Source: a beta proteobacterium AAP99 (GTDB lineage Bacteria; Pseudomonadota; Gammaproteobacteria; Burkholderiales; Burkholderiaceae_C). From it: DNA of 64,000 nt. Position 1 is the stretch's first letter. Each line of letters opens with the position of its first letter. The notes beneath the pieces are model-generated. The model saw nothing but the letters and a program-made list of their open reading frames with translations, was not told the DNA's origin and made no database searches. The translations under genes were made by a program, and so were the position numbers. Below, one piece after another: positions 8,482 through 18,159 of this stretch. The DNA lies in NCBI GenBank assembly GCA_001295775.1, contig LJIA01000017.1, positions 1 through 64,000 of the forward strand. Direction: 5' to 3'.

Positions 8482-9465
8482 CTACGCAGCGGAACTTTGG
8501 CGCTGAAACGCACGTACCCCCATCACCACACCCGCTACCAGCAGCCCGATGCCGCAAGCCGTCATCCAGCCGGGCCACTGGCCGCGGTGGATGAAACCGT
8601 AGGCCAGGGCAGCGAGCGTTTCAAACACGATCAGCTGGCCGGCCAGCGAGGTGGGCAACAACTGGCTGGCGCGGTTCCAGGCCAGCGTGCCCAGCCAGCT
8701 GGCAAACAGGCCAATCGCCAGCATGAGACCGGCGAACTTCAGCGGCTCCGGGCCGAGTGCGTTGGCAAAGCCCGGCAGCGGGTGGAACTGCAGCCAGACC
8801 ATGAAGCCCGCCCAGCCCACGGCCGCCAGCGGCAGGGTCATGAGCCCCTGCGCCGTGGCCCATGCGCGGCTGGCCAGGTGCGGATGGCGCTGCAGCCAGC
8901 GCGCGTTGCGGATCGGGTACCAGGTCCAGCAGGCCACGGCCACCACCGTGAGCAGCCCGCCCACCCAGTAGGCGCGCACGCGGGCGGGGTCGCTCACGTC
9001 AATGCGCGCAAACTCCGTGTGGTTCACCAGCGCAATGCCCGCGGCCATCAGCACCAATGAAGGCGCCAGCCGCGCCCAGGGCAGATGCCGGTCCGTCCAG
9101 TTGGCGCACACCGCAATCACCACCGGCAGGGTGCCGATGATCACGCTGCCCAAGGGCACGCCCGCCGCCTGGATGCCGGCGGCCAGGAACAGGTAGTAGA
9201 TGATGTTGCCCACCAGCGCGAGCTTGAGCGCCTCCAGCCAGTCTGCGCGCGTCAGGCGGGACAGCGCCGCGCGGTCCGGCAAAGCCAGCAGCAGCGCAAT
9301 CAGCCCGAAGGCTAGATACCGCCCGAAGGCCAGCGCCGCCGGCGAGTACTGCGGCAGCATGGCCGGCGCCACAAACACGAGACCCCACATGAGGCCGGCG
9401 GCCAGTGCGTAAGCGATGCCGCGGGGTAGGGCGGCGGTTTCTCGGTCTATGTAGGTGACTTGCAT
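8482..9465 (-). CDS. EamA/DMT-family inner-membrane transporter
   Basis: A 327-residue, strongly hydrophobic protein with about ten predicted membrane helices in two similar halves, the hallmark of the EamA drug/metabolite transporter superfamily. Recognisable pieces are GIAYALAAGLMWGLVFVAPAM at the first helix, LALVGNIIYYLFLAAGIQ and VIIGTLPVVIAVCANW in the first half, and FETLAALAYGFIHRG with GIGLLVAGVVMGV near the end. These carriers export amino acids, drugs or metabolites, usually by proton exchange; the substrate cannot be inferred. The gene is just upstream of, and on the same strand as, nothing obviously related. An AraC-type regulator gene lies directly upstream on the same strand. 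Confidence 0.85.
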   Translation of the reverse strand: MQVTYIDRETAALPRGIAYALAAGLMWGLVFVAPAMLPQYSPAALAFGRYLAFGLIALLLALPDRAALSRLTRADWLEALKLALVGNIIYYLFLAAGIQAAGVPLGSVIIGTLPVVIAVCANWTDRHLPWARLAPSLVLMAAGIALVNHTEFARIDVSDPARVRAYWVGGLLTVVAVACWTWYPIRNARWLQRHPHLASRAWATAQGLMTLPLAAVGWAGFMVWLQFHPLPGFANALGPEPLKFAGLMLAIGLFASWLGTLAWNRASQLLPTSLAGQLIVFETLAALAYGFIHRGQWPGWMTACGIGLLVAGVVMGVRAFQRQSSAA

Positions 9466-9516
9466 GCCGGCATTGTGGCGGGCGCCCGGCGCGCGGGCTT
9501 GTACGGAATTGCTCCG

Positions 9517-10416
9517 CTAGGCGACAGCGCGCGCATACGCCCCCGGTGTCACCCCAAACATCACCTTCATCCACTTCGACAGGTGCGCCTGATCGACCAG
9601 GCCCACGGCCGTGGCAGCGTCTGCGGGTCTGATGCCGCGCGCCAGCAGCTGCTTGGCGCGGAAGACACGGCGGGCCTGCACGTAGGCGTGGGGCGTGACG
9701 CGCAGCGCAGCCTTGAAGCTGCGCAGGAAGTGGAAGGGTGACAGCCGGGCCTCGCGCGCGAGGCGCTCGAGGTCCAGCGGTTGGGTGAGGTGGGCCTCGA
9801 TGTAGTCGCGCACGCGCGGCAGCCAGGCGGGTTCGCGGTGGGTGGCTTTGGCCTGTTCGGAACCGGTGGCAGGCAGATTCGGCGCCACGATGCGCTGCAC
9901 ATAATTGGTCAGCAAGCTGTCAAAGCGCAGCGGGTCATCGGTGGCGGTCCAGAGTGCGTCCAGCAACGCCGTGGCTTGTGCTCCGCGCGCCGGGGCATCG
10001 ATAGCCGCGTGCCGAAAGTGCGGGCTGGCGCCTTCCGGCAGGTCGAGCAGTTGATTGAGCAGCGGCCGCTCGATGTAGATCATCCGGTAGCGCCAGCCTT
10101 CGTCGGTCTCGGCGCGGCCGGTGTGCAGTTCGTCGTCGTCCATCAGCACGAGCGACCCCGGTCCGGCCAGGTGATCGCTGCCGCGGTAGCGAAAGCGCTC
10201 GATCCCGCGCTCGATCGCGCCCAGGCCGTAGGCGTCGTGGCAGTGCGGTCTGAAGGCGTGGTGGACGATGTGCGCGCGATACAGCTCGATGCCCGGCCGG
10301 TGCGCCACGCGCTTGAAGCGGGCCCGGTCGGTGGGTTCATCAAACGCCTCCGGTACGCCGGCCATCGCGGCGGAATCGATATCAGACTGCGGTGTATTCG
10401 GGGTGGACGCGGGCAC
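9517..10416 (-). CDS. AraC-family transcriptional regulator
   Basis: A 299-residue protein with an N-terminal cupin-like ligand domain (about 25-165, including HHAFRPHCHDAYGLGAIERG and LVLMDDDELHTGRAE). It ends in a double helix-turn-helix DNA-binding domain (about 195-295: PLDLERLAREARLSPFHFLRSFKAALRVTPHAYVQARRV, then AVGLVDQAHLSKWMKVMFGVTPGAY). Members usually activate adjacent genes on binding a small molecule. The likely target is the EamA transporter gene, whose start lies about 50 bases beyond the stop of this one. The longest start is a GTG at 10416; an ATG at 10365 is an equally good choice. Confidence 0.85.
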   Translation of the reverse strand: MPASTPNTPQSDIDSAAMAGVPEAFDEPTDRARFKRVAHRPGIELYRAHIVHHAFRPHCHDAYGLGAIERGIERFRYRGSDHLAGPGSLVLMDDDELHTGRAETDEGWRYRMIYIERPLLNQLLDLPEGASPHFRHAAIDAPARGAQATALLDALWTATDDPLRFDSLLTNYVQRIVAPNLPATGSEQAKATHREPAWLPRVRDYIEAHLTQPLDLERLAREARLSPFHFLRSFKAALRVTPHAYVQARRVFRAKQLLARGIRPADAATAVGLVDQAHLSKWMKVMFGVTPGAYARAVA

Positions 10417-10573
10417 AGTGAAATCAGTCTACGACCTTCGCGCGACGGGGATGGCACTCGCTCAAGAACGAACTCTACGCGAGCGCAGCCTGAGAGCTGC
10501 CTGGTGGCGCCAGCACCATGTCTGTTTGCACATTCTGGACTTCATGCCATGCTCCCGGGCAGGAGGCTGAAGC

Positions 10574-11923
10574 ATGCGCGACACCGAAGTGAAGCTCTGG
10601 GCCCGCTTGAACCGGATGTTCAACCTGCGCAGTGGCATGGACGATGCCGCTGCGATCGACGCCAACATCCGCGAGGGCGTCGAGACCTTCGGCATCAATT
10701 TGTGGGTGCTGATCCTCGCCATGCTGGTCGCGAGCATCGGCCTGGACGTCAACTCCACCGCGGTGATCATCGGGGCCATGCTGATCTCGCCGCTGATGGG
10801 GCCGATCGTCGGGCTGGGCTACGGTCTGGCGCTGGCGGACTTTCGGCTCATGCGCAAGGCGGCGACGACGCTGCTGATCTTCGTGCTGCTGAGCCTGGGT
10901 GCATCCACGCTGTACTTCCTGCTCAGCCCCTTGCAGGAGCCAGGATCTGAACTGCTGGCGCGTACGCGCCCATCACTCTGGGACGTGCTGATCGCGTTCG
11001 TGGGCGGGTCGGCAGGGATCATTGCGCTGACCCGCAAGAGCTTCAGCAACGTGCTGCCGGGCGTGGCCATTGCGACCGCGCTGATGCCGCCGTTGTGCAC
11101 GGTCGGCTATTCGCTGGCCAACGCGCAGTGGCAGTGGGCACTCGGCGCGTTCTACCTGTTCATCATCAACGGCGTGTTCATCGCATTGGCCACGCTGCTG
11201 TTTGCCAAGTTGCTGCGGCTCCGGCCGCAGATCATCCATGCCGAACGGGCAGCGTGGCTTACCAACCTGGCCACTGCGCTCACCGTCGTTGCAGTGATCG
11301 TGCCGAGCCTGTACCTCGCCTTCGAGATCGTTGCGGCGCAGCGCTATGCCAGTACGCTCAACCGAGTGATGGATGGCGCAGCGCGCCTGGGCGACTTTGT
11401 CGTGGTCGCCCGCAACGTGCGGCCCGAGGCGCGCCGCGTGGAGCTGACTGTCGCCGGCAAAGCGCGCGTGGCCGATGTGGAGGCCGTGCTGCGCGAGGCG
11501 GCGAGCCGCGAGCCGGCGCTTGCAGGCACGAGTTTCATCGTCCGCTCTCTTACCGGGCCACAGCTGGATCTGGGCACCATACGCAAGGCGCTTGCTGCAG
11601 ACCTGTCCCGACTGGCGACCGAAAACAACACTGAAATTCGTGCAGAACTGACCGCGCTGCGCGAGCAGCAGACGGCGACGCAGCAGGCACAGGCGACCTT
11701 GGTGCAGATCGAGCGCGAACTGCCAGCCGCGTTCATCGAGGTCGAGTCCGCCCGTGCGGGCTGGTCGGCCCGAGCGGCCGATCAGCCAGCCAGTCTGATG
11801 GTCCAAGTCGCAAGCCGAAAGCCACTGAGCGCGACACAGCTCAAGCGCATGCAAGCCTGGCTCGACGTCCGGATGCAGGGCACACCGGTGATCTTGAGCA
11901 GCGTGGTTGGCAAACGCCCGTAA
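10574..11923 (+). CDS. DUF389 membrane protein
   Basis: A 449-residue protein starting eight bases after AGGAGG. Residues about 45-240 carry five to six membrane helices with the conserved DUF389 core ([59 protein letters not shown]). The C-terminal 200 residues are soluble and helical. DUF389 proteins (the TIGR00341 group) have no established function. The gene is divergent from the AraC-type regulator, and the next gene begins two bases after its stop, so the two may be cotranscribed. Confidence 0.85.
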   Translation: MRDTEVKLWARLNRMFNLRSGMDDAAAIDANIREGVETFGINLWVLILAMLVASIGLDVNSTAVIIGAMLISPLMGPIVGLGYGLALADFRLMRKAATTLLIFVLLSLGASTLYFLLSPLQEPGSELLARTRPSLWDVLIAFVGGSAGIIALTRKSFSNVLPGVAIATALMPPLCTVGYSLANAQWQWALGAFYLFIINGVFIALATLLFAKLLRLRPQIIHAERAAWLTNLATALTVVAVIVPSLYLAFEIVAAQRYASTLNRVMDGAARLGDFVVVARNVRPEARRVELTVAGKARVADVEAVLREAASREPALAGTSFIVRSLTGPQLDLGTIRKALAADLSRLATENNTEIRAELTALREQQTATQQAQATLVQIERELPAAFIEVESARAGWSARAADQPASLMVQVASRKPLSATQLKRMQAWLDVRMQGTPVILSSVVGKRP

Positions 11924-11924
11924 C

Positions 11925-12737
11925 ATGCGTTCCATGCCCGGACCTTCCCACCCCAACAAGCCCAACAAACGCCCCGGCCCGCTGGAGGGCTACGGCTCGA
12001 ACGTGGATGCGCCCTTCACAGACGACATGTGCGGCGAGCTGGCCGATCTGCTCGCTGCGCTGGACGAGCAGGGCGCCGACGTCATGCCGCTGGAGATGCT
12101 CGACGGCTTTCTGGCTGGCGTGCTGGCCGGGCCGCGCTCGATCGCCTTCGAGGAATATTTGCCCGTCATCATCGGTGCCGACAGCTTGCAGGATGCGCCG
12201 ATGTTTCCGGAAGAGGCTGATGAGCTGCGCTTTCTGGAGCTGATCCGCTTTCGTGCCAACAACATCGCCTATGCGCTGGCGCAGGACGACCTCAAGGATC
12301 TGTCCGACCCGCGCGCGCTGAGCCCCATCCTGCTGGACTTCGAGGACGAGGACACGCCGCCGGAAGACGGCGAGGAGCTGCCGCAGCGTGGCGAACTCTG
12401 GGCTGCCGGCTTTCTTGAGGCCGGCGACACCTGGCCCGAGGACTGGCGCCTGGAGCATGAGGAGATCGAGGAGCCGATGGACGAGATCCTGCGGCCCTTC
12501 ATTGCGCTGTCCACGCCCAAGGCGGACTGGCCCGAAGGCATGCAGATCGCCGGTGAAAGCCGCGACGACTGGCTCGCCCAGGCCATCTGGGCGGTGTACG
12601 ACACCTACGACTTCTATCGCAACGAGGCGCCGCCACTGACCCGCCCGCCGGTGCGCAAGGCCGCCACGCCCGGACGTAATGACCCCTGCTTCTGCGGCAG
12701 CGGCAAGAAGTACAAGAACTGCCACGGCGCGACGTGA
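11925..12737 (+). CDS. UPF0149 (YgfB-like) protein with C-terminal SEC-C zinc motif
   Basis: A 270-residue acidic protein. The N-terminal 200 residues match the UPF0149/YgfB group ([30 protein letters not shown], a very acidic middle). The last 20 residues form the SEC-C motif [19 protein letters not shown], which binds one zinc ion through CxC and CH and is found in SecA and many adaptor proteins. Function is unknown; the motif suggests protein or ribosome contact. I take the ATG at 11925, two bases after the DUF389 stop; a TTG further upstream would overlap that gene and an ATG at 11934 is also possible. Confidence 0.85.
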   Translation: MRSMPGPSHPNKPNKRPGPLEGYGSNVDAPFTDDMCGELADLLAALDEQGADVMPLEMLDGFLAGVLAGPRSIAFEEYLPVIIGADSLQDAPMFPEEADELRFLELIRFRANNIAYALAQDDLKDLSDPRALSPILLDFEDEDTPPEDGEELPQRGELWAAGFLEAGDTWPEDWRLEHEEIEEPMDEILRPFIALSTPKADWPEGMQIAGESRDDWLAQAIWAVYDTYDFYRNEAPPLTRPPVRKAATPGRNDPCFCGSGKKYKNCHGAT

Positions 12738-13063
12738 CGCTTTGGTCGTGCATCAGCTGTCGGCTGCATTCCGTGAATGCGGGCTCATTCGCGACGCACC
12801 GCGAGCCGCCCTGAGGCTCATCATGATTGCCCTGCGCCGGTCCTCGGACTCTGAGCAGGTCACGTTTCCAGCGCATTGAAAACTCGGCAGATGCTGATTC
12901 GATGCAGCTTCTGGCATGTGGACCCCGGCTCCGTCAGGCAGCGGACAAATGAAGATCAGCAGCGACCTCAGTTGTCCGACCGGTGTGCGGCGGCGTGCTG
13001 CTGACGCGCATCGCTTCGCTCCGCGGGCTACAGACAACTGAGGGCGTCGCACGCGCGGCGCGA
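12738..13063. other. Gap with an 11-bp inverted repeat
   Basis: Convergent region between the SEC-C gene and the histidine kinase gene. It holds no gene. The arms CCTCAGTTGTC (12966-12976) and GACAACTGAGG (13033-13043) are perfect inverted repeats 56 bases apart. Confidence 0.6.
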
Positions 13064-15436
13064 TCATGCAGGCGCGTGCAGGCGCGCCGTGCCGTAGGCC
13101 CGCACCAGCTCTCGCAACCGGTCGCGCTGCAGCGGCTTGGTCATGTAGGCATCGAAGCCGGCGGCCAGACAGCGCTGCTCGTCGCCCTCCAGCGCATCAG
13201 CCGTCACGGCGACGACCGGGGTGCTGCTCGGCGTCTTGAACGGGCCGGAGGCACCGCGTCCGGTCCGCAGGGCGGCCAGGGCTGCAAAGCCGTCCATGAC
13301 CGGCATGTGGCAGTCCATCAGCACAAGGTCGTAGTGCTCGCGCATGCAGTGTGCGAGGGCATCCTCGCCATCCACTGCGAGGTCGATGCGCGCGACTTCG
13401 GCGAGCATTGCTTCGATCAGCGTGCGGTTGATGGCGTTGTCGTCGGCCACCAGCACGTGGGGCAGGGCAGCGGCGCCGTTGGGCGTTTCCGGATTGGCCG
13501 ACGCGGTCAGCGCTGCGGTCTTGAGTGCTTCGTCTGAGGCCTCGTTGGCCGCCATGCTGGTCGCCACGCTCGCAGCCGCAGCCGGCGGCTCGGCGATCGG
13601 CGCGGGCAGCTCCATGCGGAAGGTGGCGCCCCTGCCCGGCGCGCTGCGCACGCTGAGCCGGCCGGCCATCAGCTGCATGAGCTGCTGGCTGATCGCCAGG
13701 CCCAGGCCCACGCCGCCGTGGCGGCGCGTCATGGAACTGTCGCCCTGCACGAAGGGTTTGAAGATCTCCGCCTGCACGGCGTCCGGGATGCCGGGTCCGG
13801 TGTCGATCACCTCGATCACCAGGGTCGGCTCGCCGTTGGCCAGAGCAAAGTTCACATGGACCTGAACCTCGCCGCTGTCGGTGAACTTGATGGCGTTGGA
13901 CACCAGATTCATCAGCACCTGCCGCACACGCAGTGCATCCACCTCGATGGCGGCCGGAACGGCGCGCGCCACCGTGCCGCTCAGGGCCAGGCCCTTGGCC
14001 TGCGCGGGCCGCTGCATCAGCGCCAGGGTGTCATTGAGCAGCGTCTGCGGGTGGACCACGGACTTGATGATCTGCAGCTTGCCAGCCTCGATCTGCGACA
14101 GGTCGAGCACGTCATTCAGGATGCCCATCAGCAGCTCGCCGGAGTGCTGCGCCGTTTCCACGAGGGTCCGGGACTGCGTTGGCAGATTGTCCAGCGGCAG
14201 CAGCTGCAGGCTGCCGAGCACGCCGTTCATCGGGGTGCGCAGCTCATGGCTCATGTTGGCCACGAAGCGGCTTTTGGCGCGGTTCGCGGCCTCCGCCTGA
14301 TCGCGCGCCGCCACGAGCTCTGCCGTCCGGGCGCGGACTTCGTCTTCGAGCTTGTCGCGGTAGTGGGCGAGCTCGTAAGCAAGCGCCTGCGTGCGGTCCA
14401 GGGTCTGCTGGCGGCTGCGCAGATAGAGCGCACCCAGGGCGGTAAACAGGGTGCCGCCCAGCAGGATGACCCAGGGCAGGGCGCGGCCGGCCGAGCTGCC
14501 AATGCCCGTCCATGCCTCGCTGGGCTGCATTTCAAGAATCCAGCGCCGACCGCCGAAGCTGAGCATGGCCGTGCAAAAACTGGTGGGGCCGCATGCACGC
14601 CGCGCGGTGGACGGTGCGAAGCCGTTGTCGTCTGTGGCGGTGTCCCCGAGCAAGGCGTCAGCCTTGGCGGCGTCGGCGTCGCGCAGGCGCAGGCGGATCG
14701 GGTGCTCGCTGAGGTCCTGCAGATCTGCCAGCACCGCGGGAATGCGCATCACCGCGGCGGCATAGCCGGCACCGCCGTGAGGCGGGTTGGCCGGTACCGA
14801 CTTGAACGCAATGACCGCCGGGATTGGCGAGGTATCGCGCGCCAGCGTGATGCGCTCGCTGCTGCTCACCTTGCCGGACTGCGCGGCGCTTTCCGCAGCG
14901 CGCATCAGCACGGGGTTGCTCGCGCTGTCGTAGCCGTGGGCCCGCTTGTTGGCCTCGAAGGGCACGATGTAGTCGGCCACCAGATGGCGCGGCCTGAAGG
15001 GCGATATGACGATATCGTTGGTACCGTCCTTCCGTTCGCGCACTGCAAATCCTGGGAAGCCTTCGGCACGCACGCGTGCCTCGAAGGCGCCGCGATCCGC
15101 CTCGTCGACCCAATGCACCCACTGGATGGATGCGAACGCCGGGTGCTGCGCCAGCGATCTTTCGACGTAGCGCTGAAACTCCATGCGGTCCACACCACCG
15201 GAGCTGCCGCGAAAGAAGTCATCCACCCCGTAAAGCACGTCTTCGTAGCCGCTCAGGCGCCGCTGGATCTGTGCGCCAAAGGCGGAGATTGCGGCCGCGA
15301 CCTGGTCGCGCTCGCGGCGCTCCACCTGCTCGTAGGTCAGGCCCGCCCAGATGGCCGTGATGGCCAGGCCCGTCAGCACGGCCATCCAGAAGGTGCGTTG
15401 ACTGCGCTGCGGCGATGGCGTTGGGCTGGGCGACAC
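13064..15436 (-). CDS. CHASE-domain hybrid sensor histidine kinase
   Basis: A 790-residue membrane kinase. One helix at about 16-35 and a second at about 305-325 enclose a periplasmic CHASE-type sensor domain (about 70-290, including FASIQWVHWVDEADRGAFEARVRAEGFPGF). A short coiled coil leads to the dimerisation domain with the phosphorylated histidine in SHELRTPMNGV (about 395). An ATPase domain follows, with N box MNLVSNAIKF, G1 DTGPGIPD and G2 GGVGLGLAIS. A receiver domain at about 660-780 has its aspartate in VLMDCHMPVMDG and lysine in YMTKPL. There is no downstream regulator gene and no output domain, so the phosphate probably passes to a protein encoded elsewhere. The start is a GTG. The ligand is unknown; CHASE domains often bind small organic molecules. 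Confidence 0.9.
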   Translation of the reverse strand: MSPSPTPSPQRSQRTFWMAVLTGLAITAIWAGLTYEQVERRERDQVAAAISAFGAQIQRRLSGYEDVLYGVDDFFRGSSGGVDRMEFQRYVERSLAQHPAFASIQWVHWVDEADRGAFEARVRAEGFPGFAVRERKDGTNDIVISPFRPRHLVADYIVPFEANKRAHGYDSASNPVLMRAAESAAQSGKVSSSERITLARDTSPIPAVIAFKSVPANPPHGGAGYAAAVMRIPAVLADLQDLSEHPIRLRLRDADAAKADALLGDTATDDNGFAPSTARRACGPTSFCTAMLSFGGRRWILEMQPSEAWTGIGSSAGRALPWVILLGGTLFTALGALYLRSRQQTLDRTQALAYELAHYRDKLEDEVRARTAELVAARDQAEAANRAKSRFVANMSHELRTPMNGVLGSLQLLPLDNLPTQSRTLVETAQHSGELLMGILNDVLDLSQIEAGKLQIIKSVVHPQTLLNDTLALMQRPAQAKGLALSGTVARAVPAAIEVDALRVRQVLMNLVSNAIKFTDSGEVQVHVNFALANGEPTLVIEVIDTGPGIPDAVQAEIFKPFVQGDSSMTRRHGGVGLGLAISQQLMQLMAGRLSVRSAPGRGATFRMELPAPIAEPPAAAASVATSMAANEASDEALKTAALTASANPETPNGAAALPHVLVADDNAINRTLIEAMLAEVARIDLAVDGEDALAHCMREHYDLVLMDCHMPVMDGFAALAALRTGRGASGPFKTPSSTPVVAVTADALEGDEQRCLAAGFDAYMTKPLQRDRLRELVRAYGTARLHAPA

Positions 15437-15732
15437 GGGTAGAGCGCGCAGAGATCGCGCAGAGTCCGGGGATCAGTCAGTGCGGATGGGGCGCCGATGC
15501 GACGGGCCGGTCGGGCATGCACCGAGTGGGTGCTTGCCGCCGGCTGGCGCCCGGACGCTGCAATGTAGTGCAGATGCGCGCGGTTGAGCGCTGGCGCGCG
15601 GCTTGCAGCCGAACAGCTGTGGTTCTGCAGCATGCTGGCAACATGGGTGGCGCGCCAGCGGGTCTGGCGCAATCGAAGCACAGCTGCGCACTCGCATGCG
15701 GCTGCAGACTGAGGGATGAAAGAGAGGAACGC

Positions 15733-15981
15733 ATGAGCGACTTGAGGCCGCTGCCCAGCATCGCACCGGGGCGGTATCGACACTACAAGGGCAAGGACTA
15801 TGAAGTGATCGGCGTGGTGCGTCACAGCGAGACGCACGAGCCGCTGGTGCTGTACCGGCCGCTCTACAACGATTCCGGCCTGTGGGTGCGGCCTTTCGAG
15901 ATGTTCGTGAGCGACGTCGAGATCGACGGCCGCACGCAGCGCCGCTTTGCCCCCGTGCCTGCGGTTGAGCCGGGCGCATGA
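15733..15981 (+). CDS. DUF1653 small protein
   Basis: An 82-residue protein with the pattern of DUF1653: PGRYRHYKGKDYEVIGVVRHSE, then LVLYRPLYNDSGLWVRPFEMF. The domain is widespread and has no assigned function. The start at 15733 follows GAGAGGAA and begins the conserved part. The stop overlaps the start of the next gene by four bases (ATGA), so the pair is probably translated together. Confidence 0.85.
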   Translation: MSDLRPLPSIAPGRYRHYKGKDYEVIGVVRHSETHEPLVLYRPLYNDSGLWVRPFEMFVSDVEIDGRTQRRFAPVPAVEPGA

Positions 15982-16322
15982 GCACACCGGAAGCGCGCCT
16001 GCGCGCCTACCTCGCGGCCTATGCCGCAAAGGACCTGGACGCCATCGCGGGCATGCTCGCCGACGATGTCGTGCTGCAGGACTGGAACCTGCGCGTGCAG
16101 GGCCGCGCTGCCGTGCTGGCCGAGACGCAGAAGAACTTCGACGCTGCGCGCAGCCTGAGCATCGAGCTGCTGTACGTGTTTGTTGCGGCAGACGCGCACC
16201 CGTCGCGGGCCGCCGCGCAGCTGCGCATCGTGGTGGACGAGCGCATCGAACTCGCGGTGGTGGATGCGCTGCACTTCGATGCGCAGGGGCTCATCTGCGC
16301 CATCCGCGCCTACAAGGGCTGA
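15978..16322 (+). CDS. NTF2-like (SnoaL-type) protein
   Basis: A 114-residue protein with the cone-shaped NTF2 fold pattern: RLRAYLAAYAAKDLDAIAGMLADDVVLQDWNLRVQGRAAVLAETQKNF, then alternating strands to FDAQGLICAIRAYKG. The superfamily includes small isomerases, cyclases and ligand binders, so no reaction can be given. It overlaps the DUF1653 gene by four bases and is followed after three bases by an acetyltransferase gene, indicating one operon. Confidence 0.75.
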   Translation: MSTPEARLRAYLAAYAAKDLDAIAGMLADDVVLQDWNLRVQGRAAVLAETQKNFDAARSLSIELLYVFVAADAHPSRAAAQLRIVVDERIELAVVDALHFDAQGLICAIRAYKG

Positions 16323-16325
16323 ACC

Positions 16326-16934
16326 GTGAACGCTTTGGCTATGCAGCTCGTCACGCCGCAGATGCAGCACCTGGAGAGCTACGCCGCAGCGTTGCGTGCC
16401 GGCTGGTCCGCAGACAACATCCGCGGCGCGGCTGCGGCGGCCGAGGAGCTGGCAGCGATCGAGCGCGACGCCGAGAAATTCATTGCCAGCCTCACGGACC
16501 GCGAGGCCCGCGGCGCGCCCATCATCCTGGCCGATGGCCGCAGCGTGCCGCGCCTGCCAGGCTTCCGCTTGTGGATGTGGGAGCGTGATGCGGACGGTGA
16601 GGGTGCGGGCGAGGGCGGCGGAGCGTTTTGCGGCTCGATCGGCTTTCGCTGGCAGCCGGGCACGAGCGAGCTACCACCCTGGGTGCATGGGCACATCGGG
16701 TATGCCGTCGTGCCCTGGAAGCGGCAGCGCGGTTACGCCACTCAAGCGCTGGCGCAGATGCTGGTTCATGCGCAGCGCGAAGGGCTGGCCTGGGTCGATC
16801 TCACCGCAGATGCCGACAACCTGCCCTCGCAAAAGGTCATCACGAGCAACGGCGGCGTGCAGGTGGGTACGTTTGCCGAGCCGGCCGCGCATGGCGATGC
16901 GACGGTGCTGCGCTTCCGGATTGCTCTGGCCTAG
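16326..16934 (+). CDS. GNAT-family acetyltransferase
   Basis: A 202-residue protein with the GNAT core in its C-terminal half: HGHIGYAVVPWKRQRGYATQALAQMLVHAQREGLAWVDLTADADNLPSQKVITSNGG. The RQRGYAT segment is the acetyl-CoA pyrophosphate loop (motif A), and the DNLPSQKVI stretch is motif B. It would transfer an acetyl group to an amine. The start is a GTG three bases after the preceding stop, making it the third gene of a DUF1653-NTF2-GNAT run. The substrate is unknown. Confidence 0.8.
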   Translation: MNALAMQLVTPQMQHLESYAAALRAGWSADNIRGAAAAAEELAAIERDAEKFIASLTDREARGAPIILADGRSVPRLPGFRLWMWERDADGEGAGEGGGAFCGSIGFRWQPGTSELPPWVHGHIGYAVVPWKRQRGYATQALAQMLVHAQREGLAWVDLTADADNLPSQKVITSNGGVQVGTFAEPAAHGDATVLRFRIALA

Positions 16935-17022
16935 GCTGCCGGCGCTTGAACAAGCTGGGCTGGCGCTCGTCTGCAAAGCGCCGCCCGGGGCACTAAAGCA
17001 CCTCGCCGGGCGACACCGTTGA

Positions 17023-17607
17023 TCAGCGCGCGGGCGCGGCGGTGGCCTGGGTGCTGGCTGCGGGGGCAGTACCGCCCGCAGCGCTGGCGCTGGCGGCGGC
17101 CGGTCCGCTTAGCGTAACTGCTGCTGCGGCGCGTGCGGAACTGCCAGTGGCGGCACGATCCCGTGCTGCCATGAGCGTGGTGTCGGGCTGGATGTCCGGC
17201 GCGGGCTTCATGACTACCTTTACAACGCGCGGATAGTCGTACAGCTTGCCGGAGAGGTGATCGATCACCAGGCCGGTCATGCCGGCGAACACGGCGCCGG
17301 AACTCGTGGCCGTGCGGCTGCTGGCGGTCGTGCGGCCGGTCGTGCCGCAGCGGGCGCGGCATTCCACCTGCAGGGCGCTCATGGAGCGTTCCACCTTCAC
17401 GTCGAACATCGGGCCGTTGCCCTTGATCTCCTGCGCCGAGTTGCGCACCGTGCAGACGGCTGGAGTGCGCCAGCGGCTGCCGTCGGCGTTCACCAGCTCC
17501 ACGTCCACAGCCTGCGTGTCGGTCTTCAAGGCCGTGGCGCAGCCGCTGGTCAGCAGCACAGACAGTGCGGCCAGCAGCAGCGCTGGCAAACGGGAGTACA
17601 CAGACAC
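17023..17607 (-). CDS. Probable outer-membrane lipoprotein
   Basis: A 194-residue protein with a signal peptide ending in the lipobox LTSGC, so Cys23 would be lipidated. The middle (WRTPAVCTVRNSAQEIKG, SALQVECRARCGTTGRTTASSRTATSSGAVFAGMTGLVIDHLSGKLYDYPRVVKVVM) contains several cysteines and a glycine-rich hydrophobic patch, as in small lipoproteins with a single OmpA-like or glycine-zipper segment. The last 40 residues are Ala-rich and of low complexity. The start is a GTG. Function is unknown. Confidence 0.75.
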   Translation of the reverse strand: MSVYSRLPALLLAALSVLLTSGCATALKTDTQAVDVELVNADGSRWRTPAVCTVRNSAQEIKGNGPMFDVKVERSMSALQVECRARCGTTGRTTASSRTATSSGAVFAGMTGLVIDHLSGKLYDYPRVVKVVMKPAPDIQPDTTLMAARDRAATGSSARAAAAVTLSGPAAASASAAGGTAPAASTQATAAPAR

Positions 17608-18159
17608 GGCGGACCAATCCCTGAGTCACGGGCGCCGTGTGGCATGGGCCGGCGCTTGAGAAGAAATTGCCCGTGGCCGTGTTTGAAACGCTCCTCGCGG
17701 GCACATCCGAGGGGTGGCGGTGCGTGCCGGAGGTCGTGCCGGGCGCAATCAGGAGACATGACTGCGGGGCAGGGCTGGAATGACGGGGTGGAGACCCACC
17801 AGCTAGAGTTTCAAACAAAGCACACGGGCATGAGTATGTTCGGCGCGCGCGTGGATGCCATCAAGCGTTGCTTTGTATCCGCCTCTTTCAGGAATAGACG
17901 AAGCGGCAACTGCACCCGGCGCACGTTGCCGGATCGGCAAATTCGCTTGCTGCAACGGCTGTTCGGCAGCGGGTCCGGGGCCTGGCTGCGGACAGCGGTT
18001 CCGGGCGCACGTGGCTTGAGCGGTGTTCTGGGTGCATGTGCGCGCGGGCTCGTGTGCGTGTCGGGCCTGCGCCGTACTCCCGGGAAAGGGCTGCCTCAAG
18101 CGCGCCGGGGCTTCGCAAAAATACTGTACAAATACACAGTTATAGCCTAGAGTGCAGCC
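17608..18159. other. Divergent intergenic region with a LexA-type operator
   Basis: No gene is called. An ATG at 17758 follows AGGAG but at only two bases, and its 130-codon frame encodes nothing recognisable. The right end carries the LexA-type box described separately. Confidence 0.55.
18124..18139 (+). promoter_or_regulatory. LexA (SOS) box upstream of radical SAM gene
   Basis: CTGT, eight bases (ACAAATAC), then ACAG: an exact match to the LexA operator core CTGT-N8-ACAG. It ends 20 bases before the ATG of the radical SAM gene, so bound LexA would block transcription initiation. Confidence 0.8.

Noticed and set aside
13064-15436. Second long open frame on the plus strand through the histidine kinase
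   Set aside because: It is a shadow of the kinase gene in GC-rich DNA. The minus-strand product has all the kinase motifs.
17257-18150. Plus-strand frame of about 300 codons in the gap before the radical SAM gene
   Set aside because: The first half is antisense to the lipoprotein gene and the rest has no conserved feature. The only ATG with a nearby AGGAG has too short a spacing.
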